DNA from: Myxococcaceae bacterium
Lineage (GTDB): Bacteria; Myxococcota; Myxococcia; Myxococcales; Myxococcaceae
Length of the DNA: 64,000 bases
Assembly: GCA_016926755.1 (NCBI GenBank)
Contig: JAFGNZ010000172.1
Span: forward strand, 1 to 64,000
Direction: 5' to 3'
A model generated the notes under the pieces. It did no database searches. It saw only the letters and a program-made list of their open reading frames with translations, and was not told where the DNA came from. Shown here one piece after another: positions 37,789 to 48,201 of the stretch. Position 1 is the stretch's first letter; every line of letters begins with the position of its first letter. Position numbers and translations under genes: made by a program.

Positions 37789-40366
37789 ATGTTTTCACGG
37801 AAATCCGTCTTCATGCCGCTATTGGTAGGCGTGGCGCTCACGGCCTGTGGCAGGGAAGAGGAGCCACGAGAGGAGAACGCGGCACCTGAGCTGACGACCC
37901 AGGAGCAGGCGCTTCAATGCCGCATCAGCTCGCAGTCGCTCGTGGATGTACCGGGTATCCAGCGGCTCATGACGTGCGGCGCCCAGGCCGGTTGGTCGCT
38001 CCACGCGGGCGACGTGCTATGGCGTCAACGGAACAGGCTTGCCCAGCTTCAACCTGAGCCTCTCCGCGAAGTACCTCGGAGCAGTCAGTGGGGATGAGAC
38101 GGGCGCGGCGCTGGCTGTAGGGGACGTGACAGGGGACGGGCAGGCGGATCTCATCACGAGTGCTCCCCTCAATGAGTCGACCGCGGCTCCGTCCAACAGC
38201 GGCATCATCTACATCGTCAAGAACACGGGCGCAGCGCCGGCCACTACCTCCCTTTTCAGCAGCAATACCAACATCTTCCGCATCCAGAACCTTGCTCCGC
38301 AGCAGGTGAGCCAGACGGATCTGCGCGTGGGCACCTCGTTGGCTGTCGCGGATGTGAACGGTGACGGTTCCAGGGATCTGGTCGTGGGCATTCCTGGGTA
38401 CGACGGGCCCGCGGGAGCCGACAGCGGCGCGGTGTTCGTGTTCTACGGGCCGGTGACGGCGCACCGTACCTTATCTTCCGCGGATCTCATCCTCGTGGGC
38501 GCCTCGGCGGGTGAGCTGGCCGGCACCTCGGTCGCGCGGGTGGGGGACAGCACTGGAGATGGGATGGAGGAGATCCTCGTGGGCGCCCCTGGCAGCGGCG
38601 CGGCGGTGGGCAAGGCCTACCTGGTCCATGGCGGACAGCCCACGGGCACTGTCTCCCTGGGGGCCCTCATCGAGTTCAGCGGCAGCCCGGGCGATCGGGC
38701 GGGCACCTCGGTGGCTGCGGGTGACTTCAACGCGGATGGCCTGCCGGACATGCTGATTGGCGCGCCGGGCTACCAGTCGAACCAGGGCGCAGCCTTCCTC
38801 ATTCACGGCGACGAGCCGCTGCTGCCCACCCAGTCGTTGCTGGGCTTCACCGTGATCGAGGGCGAGGGCGTGGGCGATCAGGCCGGCCACGCCGTCGCGA
38901 GCGCGGGTGACTTCAACGGTGATGGCGTCGAGGACGCCCTCATTGGCGCGCCCTATGCCAACGGCGGCTCGGGTGGGGTGTACCTGCTGGGTGGCGAGGT
39001 GCCGCGCAACTGGTACGCGGACAACGATGGGGACTTCTACGGCGATCTGAACGGGACGCCCACGCTGGACTGCGTGCCGCCCGCGGGGCAGTGGGTGCTC
39101 GACAACACCGACTGCAACGATGCGGATGCCTCCATCAACCCCGAGGCCCTGGAGCTCTGCAGCACCGTGGGCGTCGACGACAACTGCAACGGTCAGATCG
39201 ACGAGGAAGGTGCGACCGACGCACCCTACTGGGCCACGGACATTGACGCGGACGGATACGTGAATGCCGACATGCCGCTGATCCAGACCTGCGACAGCCC
39301 TGGGGCCGGCTACATCAATGACAATGACAAGCTCGGCTATGAGTGCTGGGGGATTCCGGACTCGGACAATGACCCGGCCACCTATGAGGGAGCGCCGGAG
39401 GTCTGCGACAACAAGGACAACAACTGCAACGCCGAAGTGGACGACGGGAACGCGGGCGTGTGGTACGTGGACGTGGACGGAGACGGGTATGGCAGTGATC
39501 AGGAGTTCTTCCCGTACACCGCGCCGTGCGGCGCCGCGTCCAAGCCGGGCTACGTCACCAACAAGAATGACTGCAACGACCGCGACGCGTCGGTGCATCC
39601 GTTGACGCGGTGGTATGTGGACGGCGACGGCGACGGCATCGGCAACAACACCGATCCGTACGTGGAGTCCTGCACCAAGCCCGCGGGGCCCTATGTGCGC
39701 AGGAACGATGACTGCGACGATGCCGACAACACGGTCCGGCCCGAGTTCGCCGAGGTGTGCGAGCCCGAGGACGGGCCGCAGAAGGACAACAACTGCATCC
39801 ACGGCGTCGATGACACGCTGCAGGCCATCACCTGGTTCAAGGACATGGATGGTGACGGCTTCGGTGACGCCGTCATCCTGGGCCGCTTCTGTGGCAAGCC
39901 CGCCAACAGCTCCAAGGTGACGGGTGACTGCGACGACGGGCAGCCGCAGGCCTTCCCCACCAACGTGGAGGTCTGCGAGCCTGGTACCTATGCGGATCAG
40001 ATCGACAACGACTGCAACGGCAAGACCGATGAGTCTCCGGATGCCACCTGGTGGATCGGCGACGGTGACGACGATCAGTACCGAGGCAACGTGTTCCAGC
40101 TCCTGCGCTGCGTCGATCCGAACCCGAATGGGGTGGATGGTGCTGGCGCTGATCCCAGCGTCAGGGGCGAGTATCTGAGCCCCAGCGCTCCCGTGGACTG
40201 CAATGACTCGGACTCGGGCGCGACCACCATCAAGATCTGGTACCCCGACACCGACAGCGATCTGTGCGGCAACCCGGACGGTGGTGTGTCGAGCTGCTAC
40301 AACCCGAGTGGCGTCTGCGGTGGTGGCACGCAGTGGGTGACAACCTCGGGACCGGGCTGCATCTGA
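37789..40366 (+). pseudogene. FG-GAP / MopE-repeat surface lipoprotein with an apparent frameshift
   Basis: AGGGGG lies 5 bp before ATG 37789, which opens a lipoprotein signal (MFSRKSVFMPLLVGVALTAC). That frame runs through LQCRISSQSLVDVPGIQRL and loses coding character near 37990-38010. The rest continues one base on, from TCYGVNGTGLPSFNLSL. Skipping one base near 37993 joins both parts. The body holds five FG-GAP/integrin-like repeats (AVGDVTGDGQADL, AVADVNGDGSRDL, AAGDFNADGLPDM and others) and, from 39000 on, about five MopE-type putative metal-binding units with DCNDADAS and DDNCNGQIDE. Calcium-binding loops of this kind occur in adhesins. The second part alone would need a TTG start (38039) without signal, so it is a broken gene or an error in sequence. 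Confidence 0.72.
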
Positions 40367-40417
40367 TCGAGCCCGGCCAGCAGGACTGACGGAGTCCTGT
40401 CTCCTGGACGGGAATGT

Positions 40418-40457
40418 GGGGGCGAGCGCCTTGGGGGCCTCGCCCCCGTTGTTTTTC
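40418..40457 (+). terminator. Rho-independent terminator
   Basis: GGGGGCGAG (40418-40426) pairs with CTCGCCCCC (40439-40447), a 9-bp stem with a 12-nt loop, followed by GTTGTTTTTCC. It stands 52 bp after the stop codon of the FG-GAP/MopE lipoprotein gene. A smaller hairpin GGACT/AGTCC (40383-40397) precedes it. This is the best classical terminator in the window. Confidence 0.85.
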
Positions 40458-40601
40458 CTCTCATGACTGGTGAGGAGGTGTACGCAAGGGTGCTTGCCGC
40501 TGCGGAGCGGTTTTTCGGCGGATCATCCTGTTTCACATCCGCCTGAGGAGTAAGCTTGCAGCGCGAGCACAACGAGTGCCCGATACAAGGGGGATGCTGG
40601 C

Positions 40602-43379
40602 GTGAAACAACTCTGCAAGGCGTGTCTGTCACTGGGGATGCTTCTGGGGTTGGGGGCCTGTGGCGTCGAGGAGCCGCAGCCCGAAGCGAGCGGTGATCAG
40701 CGGGCGACGGGCCTGCAAGCCCCCTGCAAGGTGCTGCCTCCGTTCATCCCTCACTTCGAGCCCGTGTCCGAGTGGGCGTGGACAGGGAGTCCGCTCCTGT
40801 CAGAACACAAGCAGGTGATGACGACGCCGATCGTCGCGGACGTGAACGGGGATGGCATCGGCGACCTCGTGTTCAATGCGTATCGGGGCACCTCCTCCGC
40901 TGGCAATGGAGTGCTGCGCGCGATCAGCGGCGCCAATGGCCAGGATCTCTGGGTGGCGTCCTCTCCCACGGCGCGTGTCCGAGGAACCGCGGGGGTCGCG
41001 GCGGCCGACATCGACCATGATGGATGGGTCGAGCTGTGCACCCTTCCCGAGATCGGCATCGGCATCCTCTGCTTCGAACATGATGGCCGGTTCAAGTTCC
41101 GGACCATGACGCCTTCCAGAGCATGGGGCGCCATCTCTTTCGCCGATCTGGAGGGGGACGGAGACGTGGAGATCCTCCACGGTGGGCATGTCTTCAAGCA
41201 CACCGGCGCGCTCAAGTGGGCGGGGAGCGACACTGCCGCCGCGCCCTCCTCCTTCGCCGCGGACATCGATCAGGACGGGCTGCAGGAGGTCATCCAGGGA
41301 CGCACGATCTATCGACACGATGGAACGATCAAGTGCAGGAACCCCCAGATCGGCAACGGGCTGGCGGGGGCCGGCAACTTCGACCAGGACCCACGAGGCG
41401 AGATCGTCGTTGTCTGGTCCGGGAACGTGACGCTGATGGATGATGATTGCTCACGCACGTGGACGGTGGCTCTCCCAGGAGGGGGCAAGGGGGGGGCGCC
41501 CACCATCGCGGACTTCGATCAGGACGGGCAGCCGGAGATCGGAGTGGCAGGGGCGACTCGCTACGTGGTGTTCGAGGCGAACGGCGCCGTGAAGTGGGAG
41601 CGCGCGATTGCGGACGTGGACTCGGGGGTGTCCGGCGCCACCGCCTTCGACTTCGAGGGTGATGGTCAGGTGGAGGTGATCCACGCCGATGAGTCCTCGC
41701 TGCGCATCTACGACGGCGCCACGGGGATGGTTCGCTTCGAGGCTCCACACCCGTCGGCCGTCTTGTACGAGAGCCCCATCGTCGCCGACGTGGATGGCGA
41801 TGGAAGCGCCGAGATCGTCGTGGCCAGCAACAGCACCTCCCTCTCGGGGCCCGCGGGACTTCGCGTCTACGGAGACAGCCAGAACGGGTGGGTGAATACG
41901 CGCCGCATCTGGAACCAGCAGGCGTATGGCGTCGTCAATATCGAGGAGGACGGCTCCGTTCCCCCTCATCCAGACACCAACTGGAACACTCCAGGGCTCA
42001 ACACCTTCCGCGCGAACCTGCAGCTGCCCGGGGTGACGTTGCCCGTCCCAGGTCCGGATCTCGTCATCTCGGAGGTCATGGCGGCATGTCACGCCGCCTC
42101 CGAGCGGATCATGCTCCAGGCCACGGTCCACAATCAGGGTGAAGCAGAGGCCGCCGCCGGGCTCCCCGTGGCCTTCTACGAGGGGGACCCGGAGACAGGT
42201 GGCGCGTTGCTGGGGGTTGGTTCGCTCGCGGAGGCGCTGCCGGCGGGGATGAGCGCGACCGTGACCCTCATGTTGTCATCCGTCTCCCGCCGCACCGTCG
42301 AGCTCTTCGCCGTCATCGATGATGACGGGACGGGCGCGGGGAGTGAGGTGGAGTGCCGCGAGGACAACAACACGATCTCGGCCACTGTGGCGTTCTCCTG
42401 CAACGCCCCGCCCGTGGCCGTGTGCCAGGCCGTCACCGTTGCCGCGGATCCCCTGACGTGCCTGGCCAGCGCCAGCGTGGACGGCGGCTCGTACGATCCA
42501 GACGGCCTGCCCGCGCCGCTGGTCATCTCGGAGAGCCCGACGGGAGACCTGGGGCCGGGATCGCACGCGGTGACGCTGGTGGCCTCCGACGGTGAGTCCA
42601 CCCGGAGCTGCGTGGGCTCGGTCACCGTCGTGGATGACACTCCCCCTGTTCTGACATTGGTGGGGGCGCCCGTGGTGTCTTTGGAGTGTGGAGGCACGCT
42701 GCCCCTGGGAGTGGTGGCCTCGGACGCGTGTCACGGCGATCTCACCTCGCAGGTGGAGGTGCTCGGGTTGAACACGAACAGGCCCGGCTTCTACGCCGTG
42801 ACTCACCAGGTGAAGGATCAGGCGGGCAACACCACCGTCGGCGCTCTACGCTGGGTCACCATCCGGGACTCCTTCTCTCCGACGCTGGTGCTCAACGGTG
42901 ACAGCGTGATGACACTCGAATGTGGCGTGGAGACCTGGGTGGATCCAGGGGCGGTGGCGACGGACAGCTGCTCGGGCGAATTGGAGGTTCATCGCTACAA
43001 CTCGGGGCAGGATCCCTACGGCCCAGGGCCCAACACGACCGCGGAGGGCCGTTACTCGGTTCAGTACATCGCGTGGGACGAAGCGGGGCACACCCAGAGC
43101 GCGGTGCGCGTGGTGTGGGTGAAGGATCGAAGGGCGCCGACGCTGGTCCTCGAAGGCCCACCCCGCCTGACGCACCCGTGTGGCAGCGCCTGGGTGGACC
43201 CGGGTGTGAAGGCGAAGGATGAGTGCTACACCCACGTGGCCTCGTCAGTGATACGCAAGGGGTGGGTGAATGGCTGGCGCGAGGGGACATATACTGTCCG
43301 CTACGAGCTGCGTGATGGGGCTGGCAACCAGGCTGCTCCTGTGACGCGCACGGTCGAGGTGGTCGATTGCCCGTGGTGA
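40602..43379 (+). CDS. Large surface lipoprotein with FG-GAP repeats, CARDB-like and DUF5011-type Ig domains
   Basis: A 925-residue product starting at GTG 40602 with AGGGGG 8 bp upstream; the signal ends at MLLGLGACGVEE (lipobox Cys20). Residues ~70-440 form FG-GAP/VCBS-type propeller repeats (IVADVNGDGIGDLV, AAADIDHDGWVEL, FADLEGDGDVEIL, TIADFDQDGQPEIG, IVADVDGDGSAEIV). Then a CARDB-like domain (~485-600; LQATVHNQGEAEA), a HYR-like Ig domain with a cysteine pair, and three similar Ig domains of DUF5011 type (TLVGAPVVSLECGG, LVLNGDSVMTLECG, LVLEGPPRLTHPCG), each opening with a conserved Cys. Likely surface adhesin or matrix protein. Preceded by a clear terminator, so it is its own unit. Confidence 0.9.
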   Translation: MKQLCKACLSLGMLLGLGACGVEEPQPEASGDQRATGLQAPCKVLPPFIPHFEPVSEWAWTGSPLLSEHKQVMTTPIVADVNGDGIGDLVFNAYRGTSSAGNGVLRAISGANGQDLWVASSPTARVRGTAGVAAADIDHDGWVELCTLPEIGIGILCFEHDGRFKFRTMTPSRAWGAISFADLEGDGDVEILHGGHVFKHTGALKWAGSDTAAAPSSFAADIDQDGLQEVIQGRTIYRHDGTIKCRNPQIGNGLAGAGNFDQDPRGEIVVVWSGNVTLMDDDCSRTWTVALPGGGKGGAPTIADFDQDGQPEIGVAGATRYVVFEANGAVKWERAIADVDSGVSGATAFDFEGDGQVEVIHADESSLRIYDGATGMVRFEAPHPSAVLYESPIVADVDGDGSAEIVVASNSTSLSGPAGLRVYGDSQNGWVNTRRIWNQQAYGVVNIEEDGSVPPHPDTNWNTPGLNTFRANLQLPGVTLPVPGPDLVISEVMAACHAASERIMLQATVHNQGEAEAAAGLPVAFYEGDPETGGALLGVGSLAEALPAGMSATVTLMLSSVSRRTVELFAVIDDDGTGAGSEVECREDNNTISATVAFSCNAPPVAVCQAVTVAADPLTCLASASVDGGSYDPDGLPAPLVISESPTGDLGPGSHAVTLVASDGESTRSCVGSVTVVDDTPPVLTLVGAPVVSLECGGTLPLGVVASDACHGDLTSQVEVLGLNTNRPGFYAVTHQVKDQAGNTTVGALRWVTIRDSFSPTLVLNGDSVMTLECGVETWVDPGAVATDSCSGELEVHRYNSGQDPYGPGPNTTAEGRYSVQYIAWDEAGHTQSAVRVVWVKDRRAPTLVLEGPPRLTHPCGSAWVDPGVKAKDECYTHVASSVIRKGWVNGWREGTYTVRYELRDGAGNQAAPVTRTVEVVDCPW

Positions 43380-43425
43380 GCCCCCGTGTCTGGCAGCCTG
43401 ACCCTTCTGGAGCAGAAGGTTCCAC

Positions 43426-44253
43426 ATGCGAGAACTGAGCTTTGTCGAGATCGCGCGCCTCCTGGAGCGCAAGCAGGGCTCCTCCCTGGTGGGGCTTGCC
43501 CGGGAGACCGTCCCCCTCGCCGAGGGGTGGATGATCTTCGATGGGCAGGGCTCGCCCGTGAACAAGGCCTGCGGAATCGGGCTGGGCCGGCCGCTCACGG
43601 AGGCGGAGATCGATGGAATCGTCACGTTCTTCACGGAGCGCGGCGCCGAGCCGACGGTGGAGCTGTGCCCGTTCGTCCCGCCCGCGCTGATCCAGGCGCT
43701 CGGGAAGAGGGGGTTCATCCTCCGGGAGTTCATGAACGCCCTCATCCGGGATCTCCCGGCAGGGGGCGAGCCGCGCGCGATGCTGACCTCGGGGTGGCCC
43801 TCGGGCATCACCGTCGAGCGGGTGGATCCCTCGGACGCGGCGCTGGTGCGGGAGTTCGCCGAGGTCTCCTCCAGCGGCTTCCTGCCGGAGGGGATGGCCG
43901 TGCCGGAGGTGTTCCTGGATTTCAGCACCAAGGCCTCCCGCCTGCCCGGGTATGATCTGTTCGTGGCGCGCGAGGGCCGCACCATCGTCGGCGCGGGCGG
44001 CTGCGAGTCCGGCGAGGGCGTCACCCTGCTCTACGGCACCTCCGTGAAGCCCGCCTGGCGCCGGCGGGGGATCCAGCAGGCGCTGATCGCCGCGCGGCTC
44101 GAGCGGGGGCGGGAGCGTGGCAGCCGCCTGGCCGTGATCAACTCGGGGCCTGGGATTCCGACGGAGCGCAACGCGACGCGGCTCGGCTTCGCCATGGCGT
44201 ACACGCGCGTGGTGCTGGTGAAGCCCGGCCCGGGGCTCACGCCGTCGCTGTAG
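43426..44253 (+). CDS. GNAT family N-acetyltransferase
   Basis: A 275-residue soluble protein, starting 47 bp after the lipoprotein gene. The C-terminal half has the GNAT fold: LFVAREGRTIVGAGGC, LLYGTSVKPAWRRRGIQQALI with the R/Q-x-x-G-x-A/G-type acetyl-CoA loop, and TERNATRLGFAMAYTRVVLVK. The N-terminal half is a degenerate GNAT-like region (AEIDGIVTFF, PPALIQALGKRGFI), giving the tandem GNAT layout found in several bacterial acetyltransferases. The acceptor is unknown. Confidence 0.88.
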   Translation: MRELSFVEIARLLERKQGSSLVGLARETVPLAEGWMIFDGQGSPVNKACGIGLGRPLTEAEIDGIVTFFTERGAEPTVELCPFVPPALIQALGKRGFILREFMNALIRDLPAGGEPRAMLTSGWPSGITVERVDPSDAALVREFAEVSSSGFLPEGMAVPEVFLDFSTKASRLPGYDLFVAREGRTIVGAGGCESGEGVTLLYGTSVKPAWRRRGIQQALIAARLERGRERGSRLAVINSGPGIPTERNATRLGFAMAYTRVVLVKPGPGLTPSL

Positions 44254-44434
44254 GGCGCTTGGGAGGGCAGGCCAGCGGTCGCGGCCTCGCAGGGCGGGGG
44301 GCCGACTGGAGGAGCCCGCTCGCTCCTCGGGCGGCCAGGGCGGATGCATGCCGTTCCGCCCCTGTGGGAGGAACTGTCGGCAAGGGCAGGCGTCACAGCG
44401 CGGTTGAAGGTTGCAGGACTTCTCCCGGACGGCC

Positions 44435-47155
44435 ATGCCGCGCATGCGATTCCACATCAAGCTGCTGCTCGCCTTCCTCGCCGTCCTCCTGCCGGTGATG
44501 GTGCTGCAGGGTGCGGACTTCCTGTCAGGCCTCCAGCGGACTCGGGAGACCATCCTGGAGGCACAAGGCCTGACGGCCCAGGCTGTCGCCATGCAGGTCG
44601 CCGAGTCCTTCGACGCCGCCGTCGATCTCGGTTGGGCCGTGGCCAATGATCCGACGGTCCAGCGCATGGACTCGCGCCAGCTGGACGCGCACCTGCAGCG
44701 GTTGCAGAAGAACAGCCCCCACTATGACGCCATCGGCGTCTATGACGCCCAGGGGATCAACCGCGGCTGGGGAGAGCCCCGCGCGCCGGCCGAGCCTCGG
44801 CTCCGGATCGCTGATCGCCCCTACTTCCAGAAGGTGATGGCCACCAACGCCCCGGTCATCTCCGAGCTCATCGAGCTGCGGCGGCCCATCCGCACCGCGG
44901 TCCTCGCCTCCGTCCCCATCCGCGATGCCCAGGGGCAGCCCGTGGGCGTCGTCAACGTGGTGATGCAGACGGACCTGCTGGAGCAGCGCTTCCTGAGCGC
45001 TCGGCTCCAGACAGGGCAGGCGATCCTGCTGGTGGATCCCCAGGGCCGGATGGCCTTCCATACGCGCTTCCCCAACCTCCCGTACGCGCAGAGCGACGAG
45101 CTCCTGGCATTCGCTCCCCTCCACGTAGCGCTGGCTGGCACCTCCGTGAAGCTCGATCGGTTCCACAGCCCGTTCGAGCAGGAGGCCTCCCTCGGCGCCT
45201 TCGTGCCGGTGCCCAGGCATGGGTGGGTCGTGGGGGTGACCATGCCTCAGCGCGTCGCCCTGGCTCCCGTATATGAGTGGCTGCGCGCCAGGCTCGCCAG
45301 CTTCCTCGGGCTCCTGCTGCTGTGCGCGCTGATCTCCGCGGTGCTGGCCCGCGTCCATGCCCGCCCGGTGCGACAGCTCCAGGCGCTGGCCCAGGCGCTG
45401 GGGCGAGGAAAGATGGACGAGCGGGTGCGCATCAAGACCGGCGACGAGCTGGAGGAGCTGGGCGCCGCCTTCAACGAGATGGCGGCCCATATCGCTCAGC
45501 GCGAGGCGGAGGTGGAGGCGCTGCGCTCGCAGGCCGAGCGTCACGCGCGCCAGCTCGACGCCGTCATCGCCAGCGTGCCGGATGCCATCATCCTCGCCAG
45601 CCCGGACGGCCGGCTCTTCGATGCCAACCCGGCGGGAGTCCGGCTGCTGGGGTTCCAGGCTCGCTCCGAGCTGGGCCAGCCGCTGGCCGAGTGCTTCCAG
45701 CGCTACGCGTTCCGGCATGTCGACGGGCGCCCCGTGGCGCCGGAGGAGCTGCCGCTCCAGCGCACCCTGGCCGGGGAGACCTTCACCGACGTGGAGCTGC
45801 GCCTGCGCACCCTGGCGGGGCAGGAGCGCCTGGTCAGCATCAACGGCGCTCCCGTCCGCAACTCCTCCGGGCGGATCATCCTCGGGGAGATCGTCGTCCA
45901 CGACATCACCGAGCGGAAGCAGGCCGAGCGGGAGCGCAGCCGGTTGCTGGAGCGCGAGCTGGCGATGTCCCGGATCAGCCAGGCCCTGGTCCGGGAGGTG
46001 GAGCTCGAGCGCATCGCCCACGTGGCCATCGAGCAGAGCCTCCACGCGCTGGGGGCCGATGCCGTGGGGCTGTGGCTGGCGAGGCCCGAGCACCAGCAGC
46101 TCACCCTGAGCGCCTCCCACGGCCTCGCGGCGAGGCTCCGAGAGGAGCTGCACCAGATCTCCTTCGAGGCGCCCCTGCTCACGGCCCAGGCGGCCCGGCT
46201 GGAGTCCCTGCAGGTCGTCGAGGACGTGCGGGCCGAGGGGACGCCGCTGCACGCCCGGAGGCTCGCCCTGGAGGAGGGGTTCCAGAGCATGGTGTCCATC
46301 CCGCTGCATGCGCGCGGGCACCTGGTGGGGGTGATGACCTGCATGTACACCCCGGGCCATTTCTCTCTGGGGGAGCTGGAGTTCCACACGACGGTGGGCC
46401 AGCTCTTCGCCATGGCCATCGAGAAGGCGCGCCTGTACCACGAGGTGCGCGAGGCGCTGCGGCTGCGCGAGGAGTTCATGTCCGCGGCGGCCCATGAGCT
46501 GCGCACGCCGGTCACCACCATCCAGATGTGGGCGGAGATCCTCAGCAAGATGGAGGCGAACTCCGTGCGCCAGCGCAAGGGGCTCACCGCGATCGCCCGG
46601 AACACGCGGCGGCTCGGGCAGCTGGTGGAGCACCTGTTCGCGGCCATCTGGATGGCCCCCGGGCTCCCGAAGATGGAGCGGGACAGGTTCGATCTGCAGG
46701 GGGTGGTGGAGGAGAAGGTGAGGAGCATCTCCCGCACCACGGAGCACCCGATCCACATCGAGGCCGCCGAGTCGCTCCGGGTGGACGGGGATCGCCAGCG
46801 CATGGGGGACGTGGTGGCGCACCTGCTGGAGAACGCCATCCGCTACTCGCCGCCCGGCGGCTCGATCGAGGTCGAGCTGCGGTGCTCGGAGCGCGACGCC
46901 GTGTTCTCCGTGAGGGACCACGGGCCGGGCATCCCGCCCGAGCGCCAGCCCCACGTCTTCGAGCCCCTCTACGAGCCGCTCCCGCCTGGGACCACGGGCT
47001 ACACGGGCGTGGTGGGGCTGGGGCTGCACCTGAGCTGGCAGATCATCGAGGCGCACAGGGGGCGCATCTGGCTGGAGAGCACCCCCGGTGAGGGCACGAA
47101 GTTCTGCTTCAGCATCCCGATGGGCGAGGCCGACAGCCTGCAATACGCCAGCTGA
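44435..47155 (+). CDS. Membrane sensor histidine kinase, Cache-HAMP-PAS-GAF-HisKA-HATPase
   Basis: About 906 residues from ATG 44435 (MPRMRFHIKLLLAFLAVLL); the ATG three codons on and a TTG at 44411 are alternatives, none with a strong ribosome site. Two membrane helices (~8-28 and ~285-305) enclose a periplasmic dCache-like sensor (RETILEAQGLTAQAV, RPYFQKVMATNAPVISE, VVNVVMQTDLL). HAMP follows (RPVRQLQALAQALGRG), then PAS (~365-490), GAF (~510-665), HisKA with SAAAHELRTPVTTIQ (H687) and an ATPase lobe with HLLENAIRYSPPGG, DHGPGIPPE and GLGLHLS. It stands 84 bp upstream of the macroglobulin operon on the same strand and might control it; that is only an inference. No response regulator is adjacent. 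Confidence 0.92.
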   Translation: MPRMRFHIKLLLAFLAVLLPVMVLQGADFLSGLQRTRETILEAQGLTAQAVAMQVAESFDAAVDLGWAVANDPTVQRMDSRQLDAHLQRLQKNSPHYDAIGVYDAQGINRGWGEPRAPAEPRLRIADRPYFQKVMATNAPVISELIELRRPIRTAVLASVPIRDAQGQPVGVVNVVMQTDLLEQRFLSARLQTGQAILLVDPQGRMAFHTRFPNLPYAQSDELLAFAPLHVALAGTSVKLDRFHSPFEQEASLGAFVPVPRHGWVVGVTMPQRVALAPVYEWLRARLASFLGLLLLCALISAVLARVHARPVRQLQALAQALGRGKMDERVRIKTGDELEELGAAFNEMAAHIAQREAEVEALRSQAERHARQLDAVIASVPDAIILASPDGRLFDANPAGVRLLGFQARSELGQPLAECFQRYAFRHVDGRPVAPEELPLQRTLAGETFTDVELRLRTLAGQERLVSINGAPVRNSSGRIILGEIVVHDITERKQAERERSRLLERELAMSRISQALVREVELERIAHVAIEQSLHALGADAVGLWLARPEHQQLTLSASHGLAARLREELHQISFEAPLLTAQAARLESLQVVEDVRAEGTPLHARRLALEEGFQSMVSIPLHARGHLVGVMTCMYTPGHFSLGELEFHTTVGQLFAMAIEKARLYHEVREALRLREEFMSAAAHELRTPVTTIQMWAEILSKMEANSVRQRKGLTAIARNTRRLGQLVEHLFAAIWMAPGLPKMERDRFDLQGVVEEKVRSISRTTEHPIHIEAAESLRVDGDRQRMGDVVAHLLENAIRYSPPGGSIEVELRCSERDAVFSVRDHGPGIPPERQPHVFEPLYEPLPPGTTGYTGVVGLGLHLSWQIIEAHRGRIWLESTPGEGTKFCFSIPMGEADSLQYAS

Positions 47156-47239
47156 GCTTGAAATGAGGCGCCCTGCTGCCGCAGGCTGTTGCCCCGCCAA
47201 CTTCCATCGCCATCTCCACCTCTCCAGGACGAGCCCCCG

Positions 47240-48190
47240 ATGCTGCCTGTAATCCTGGCCCTCCTCCTTACCCAGTCCGGCAATCCTCGCCAGCAGGGCG
47301 TCCCCATCGGCACGGGCAAGACGCTGGCCAAGGTCACCCTCTCCGCCCCCACCGGCGGCTGGACGGTGGACCGGATGATGCGGGTGGAGGGCACCCTCAG
47401 CGACACCTCCATTGATCCGGTCGTCGTCTCCATCAACGGGGACCGCTACCTGATGCGCACCTACAACGGGCGCTTCAGCCGCAAGTTCCCCGCGGCCAGC
47501 GGCAAGAACATCGTCACCGTGATGGCCACCAACCAGGCCGGCACCGCCCGCGCCCAGGTGACGACGTACGCGCAGATCCCCCCCGTGCCCCTCAAGGCCA
47601 TCCTCACCAGCGACACGGAGGGCGTCTACACGGACCTCCACGTCTACGAGCCCACCGACACCAGCGTCACGAAGGAGGCGGACGGCCCGAGGCTGTACGG
47701 CTCCAAGATGGCGCACGTGTACTGGGCGGACACGGCCAGCCCCAGCGGAGGCACCTTCTTCCTCAACGAGCAGGGCGGCGACTTCGACCAGCCCGCTTAT
47801 GGCCCCTACCTCTATATCCACCGCGCGCCCCCCAAGGGCGTCTACCTCATCGCCACCAACTACTGGCCCAGCGGCGACAAGGCGCACACCGTGGCCACCC
47901 TCAACGTGGCGCTCTTCGAGGGCACCCCCGGGGAGGTGCGCCGCATGGTGCGCATCCCCCTGGCCACGCCGGGCACCACGCGCGTGCTCGCCTGGGTGAA
48001 CATCTTCGGGGACAACCTGGCCGAGGTGTACGTGCCCTCGCAGGATCCCGCGCCCAAGGGGCCCACCTGGCCCACGAACCTGGAGGAGGCCGCCAGCGCC
48101 GTCTCCTCCGGCGGCTCCGGAGACGAGGGCGGCTACGAGGGCGAGGGCGAGTACGGGGGCGAGGGTGACAGCTACGAGGGAGGAGACTGA
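47240..48190 (+). CDS. yfaP: DUF2135 protein (YfaP-like), first gene of macroglobulin operon
   Basis: A 316-residue secreted protein. ATG 47240 gives a short signal (MLPVILALLLTQSG); the upstream in-frame ATG lacks one. An Ig-like N-terminal domain (~35-120; VEGTLSDTSIDPVVVSINGD) precedes the DUF2135 domain (~130-270), recognised from YTDLHVYEPTDT, GGTFFLNEQGGDFDQPAYGP and PPKGVYLIATNYW. The C-terminus is acidic and Gly-rich (GEGEYGGEGDSYEGGD). In E. coli the homologue lies in the yfa cluster with the macroglobulin YfaS. Domain function is unknown; a periplasmic partner is likely. The next gene starts 11 bp after the stop. Confidence 0.85.
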   Translation: MLPVILALLLTQSGNPRQQGVPIGTGKTLAKVTLSAPTGGWTVDRMMRVEGTLSDTSIDPVVVSINGDRYLMRTYNGRFSRKFPAASGKNIVTVMATNQAGTARAQVTTYAQIPPVPLKAILTSDTEGVYTDLHVYEPTDTSVTKEADGPRLYGSKMAHVYWADTASPSGGTFFLNEQGGDFDQPAYGPYLYIHRAPPKGVYLIATNYWPSGDKAHTVATLNVALFEGTPGEVRRMVRIPLATPGTTRVLAWVNIFGDNLAEVYVPSQDPAPKGPTWPTNLEEAASAVSSGGSGDEGGYEGEGEYGGEGDSYEGGD

Positions 48191-48201
48191 CCGTTCCGCC
48201 C

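Noticed and set aside
38039-40366. FG-GAP/MopE protein as an independent gene from TTG 38039
   Set aside because: It would lack any export signal and ribosome site, while a lipoprotein signal sits directly upstream in another frame; a frameshifted single gene explains this better.
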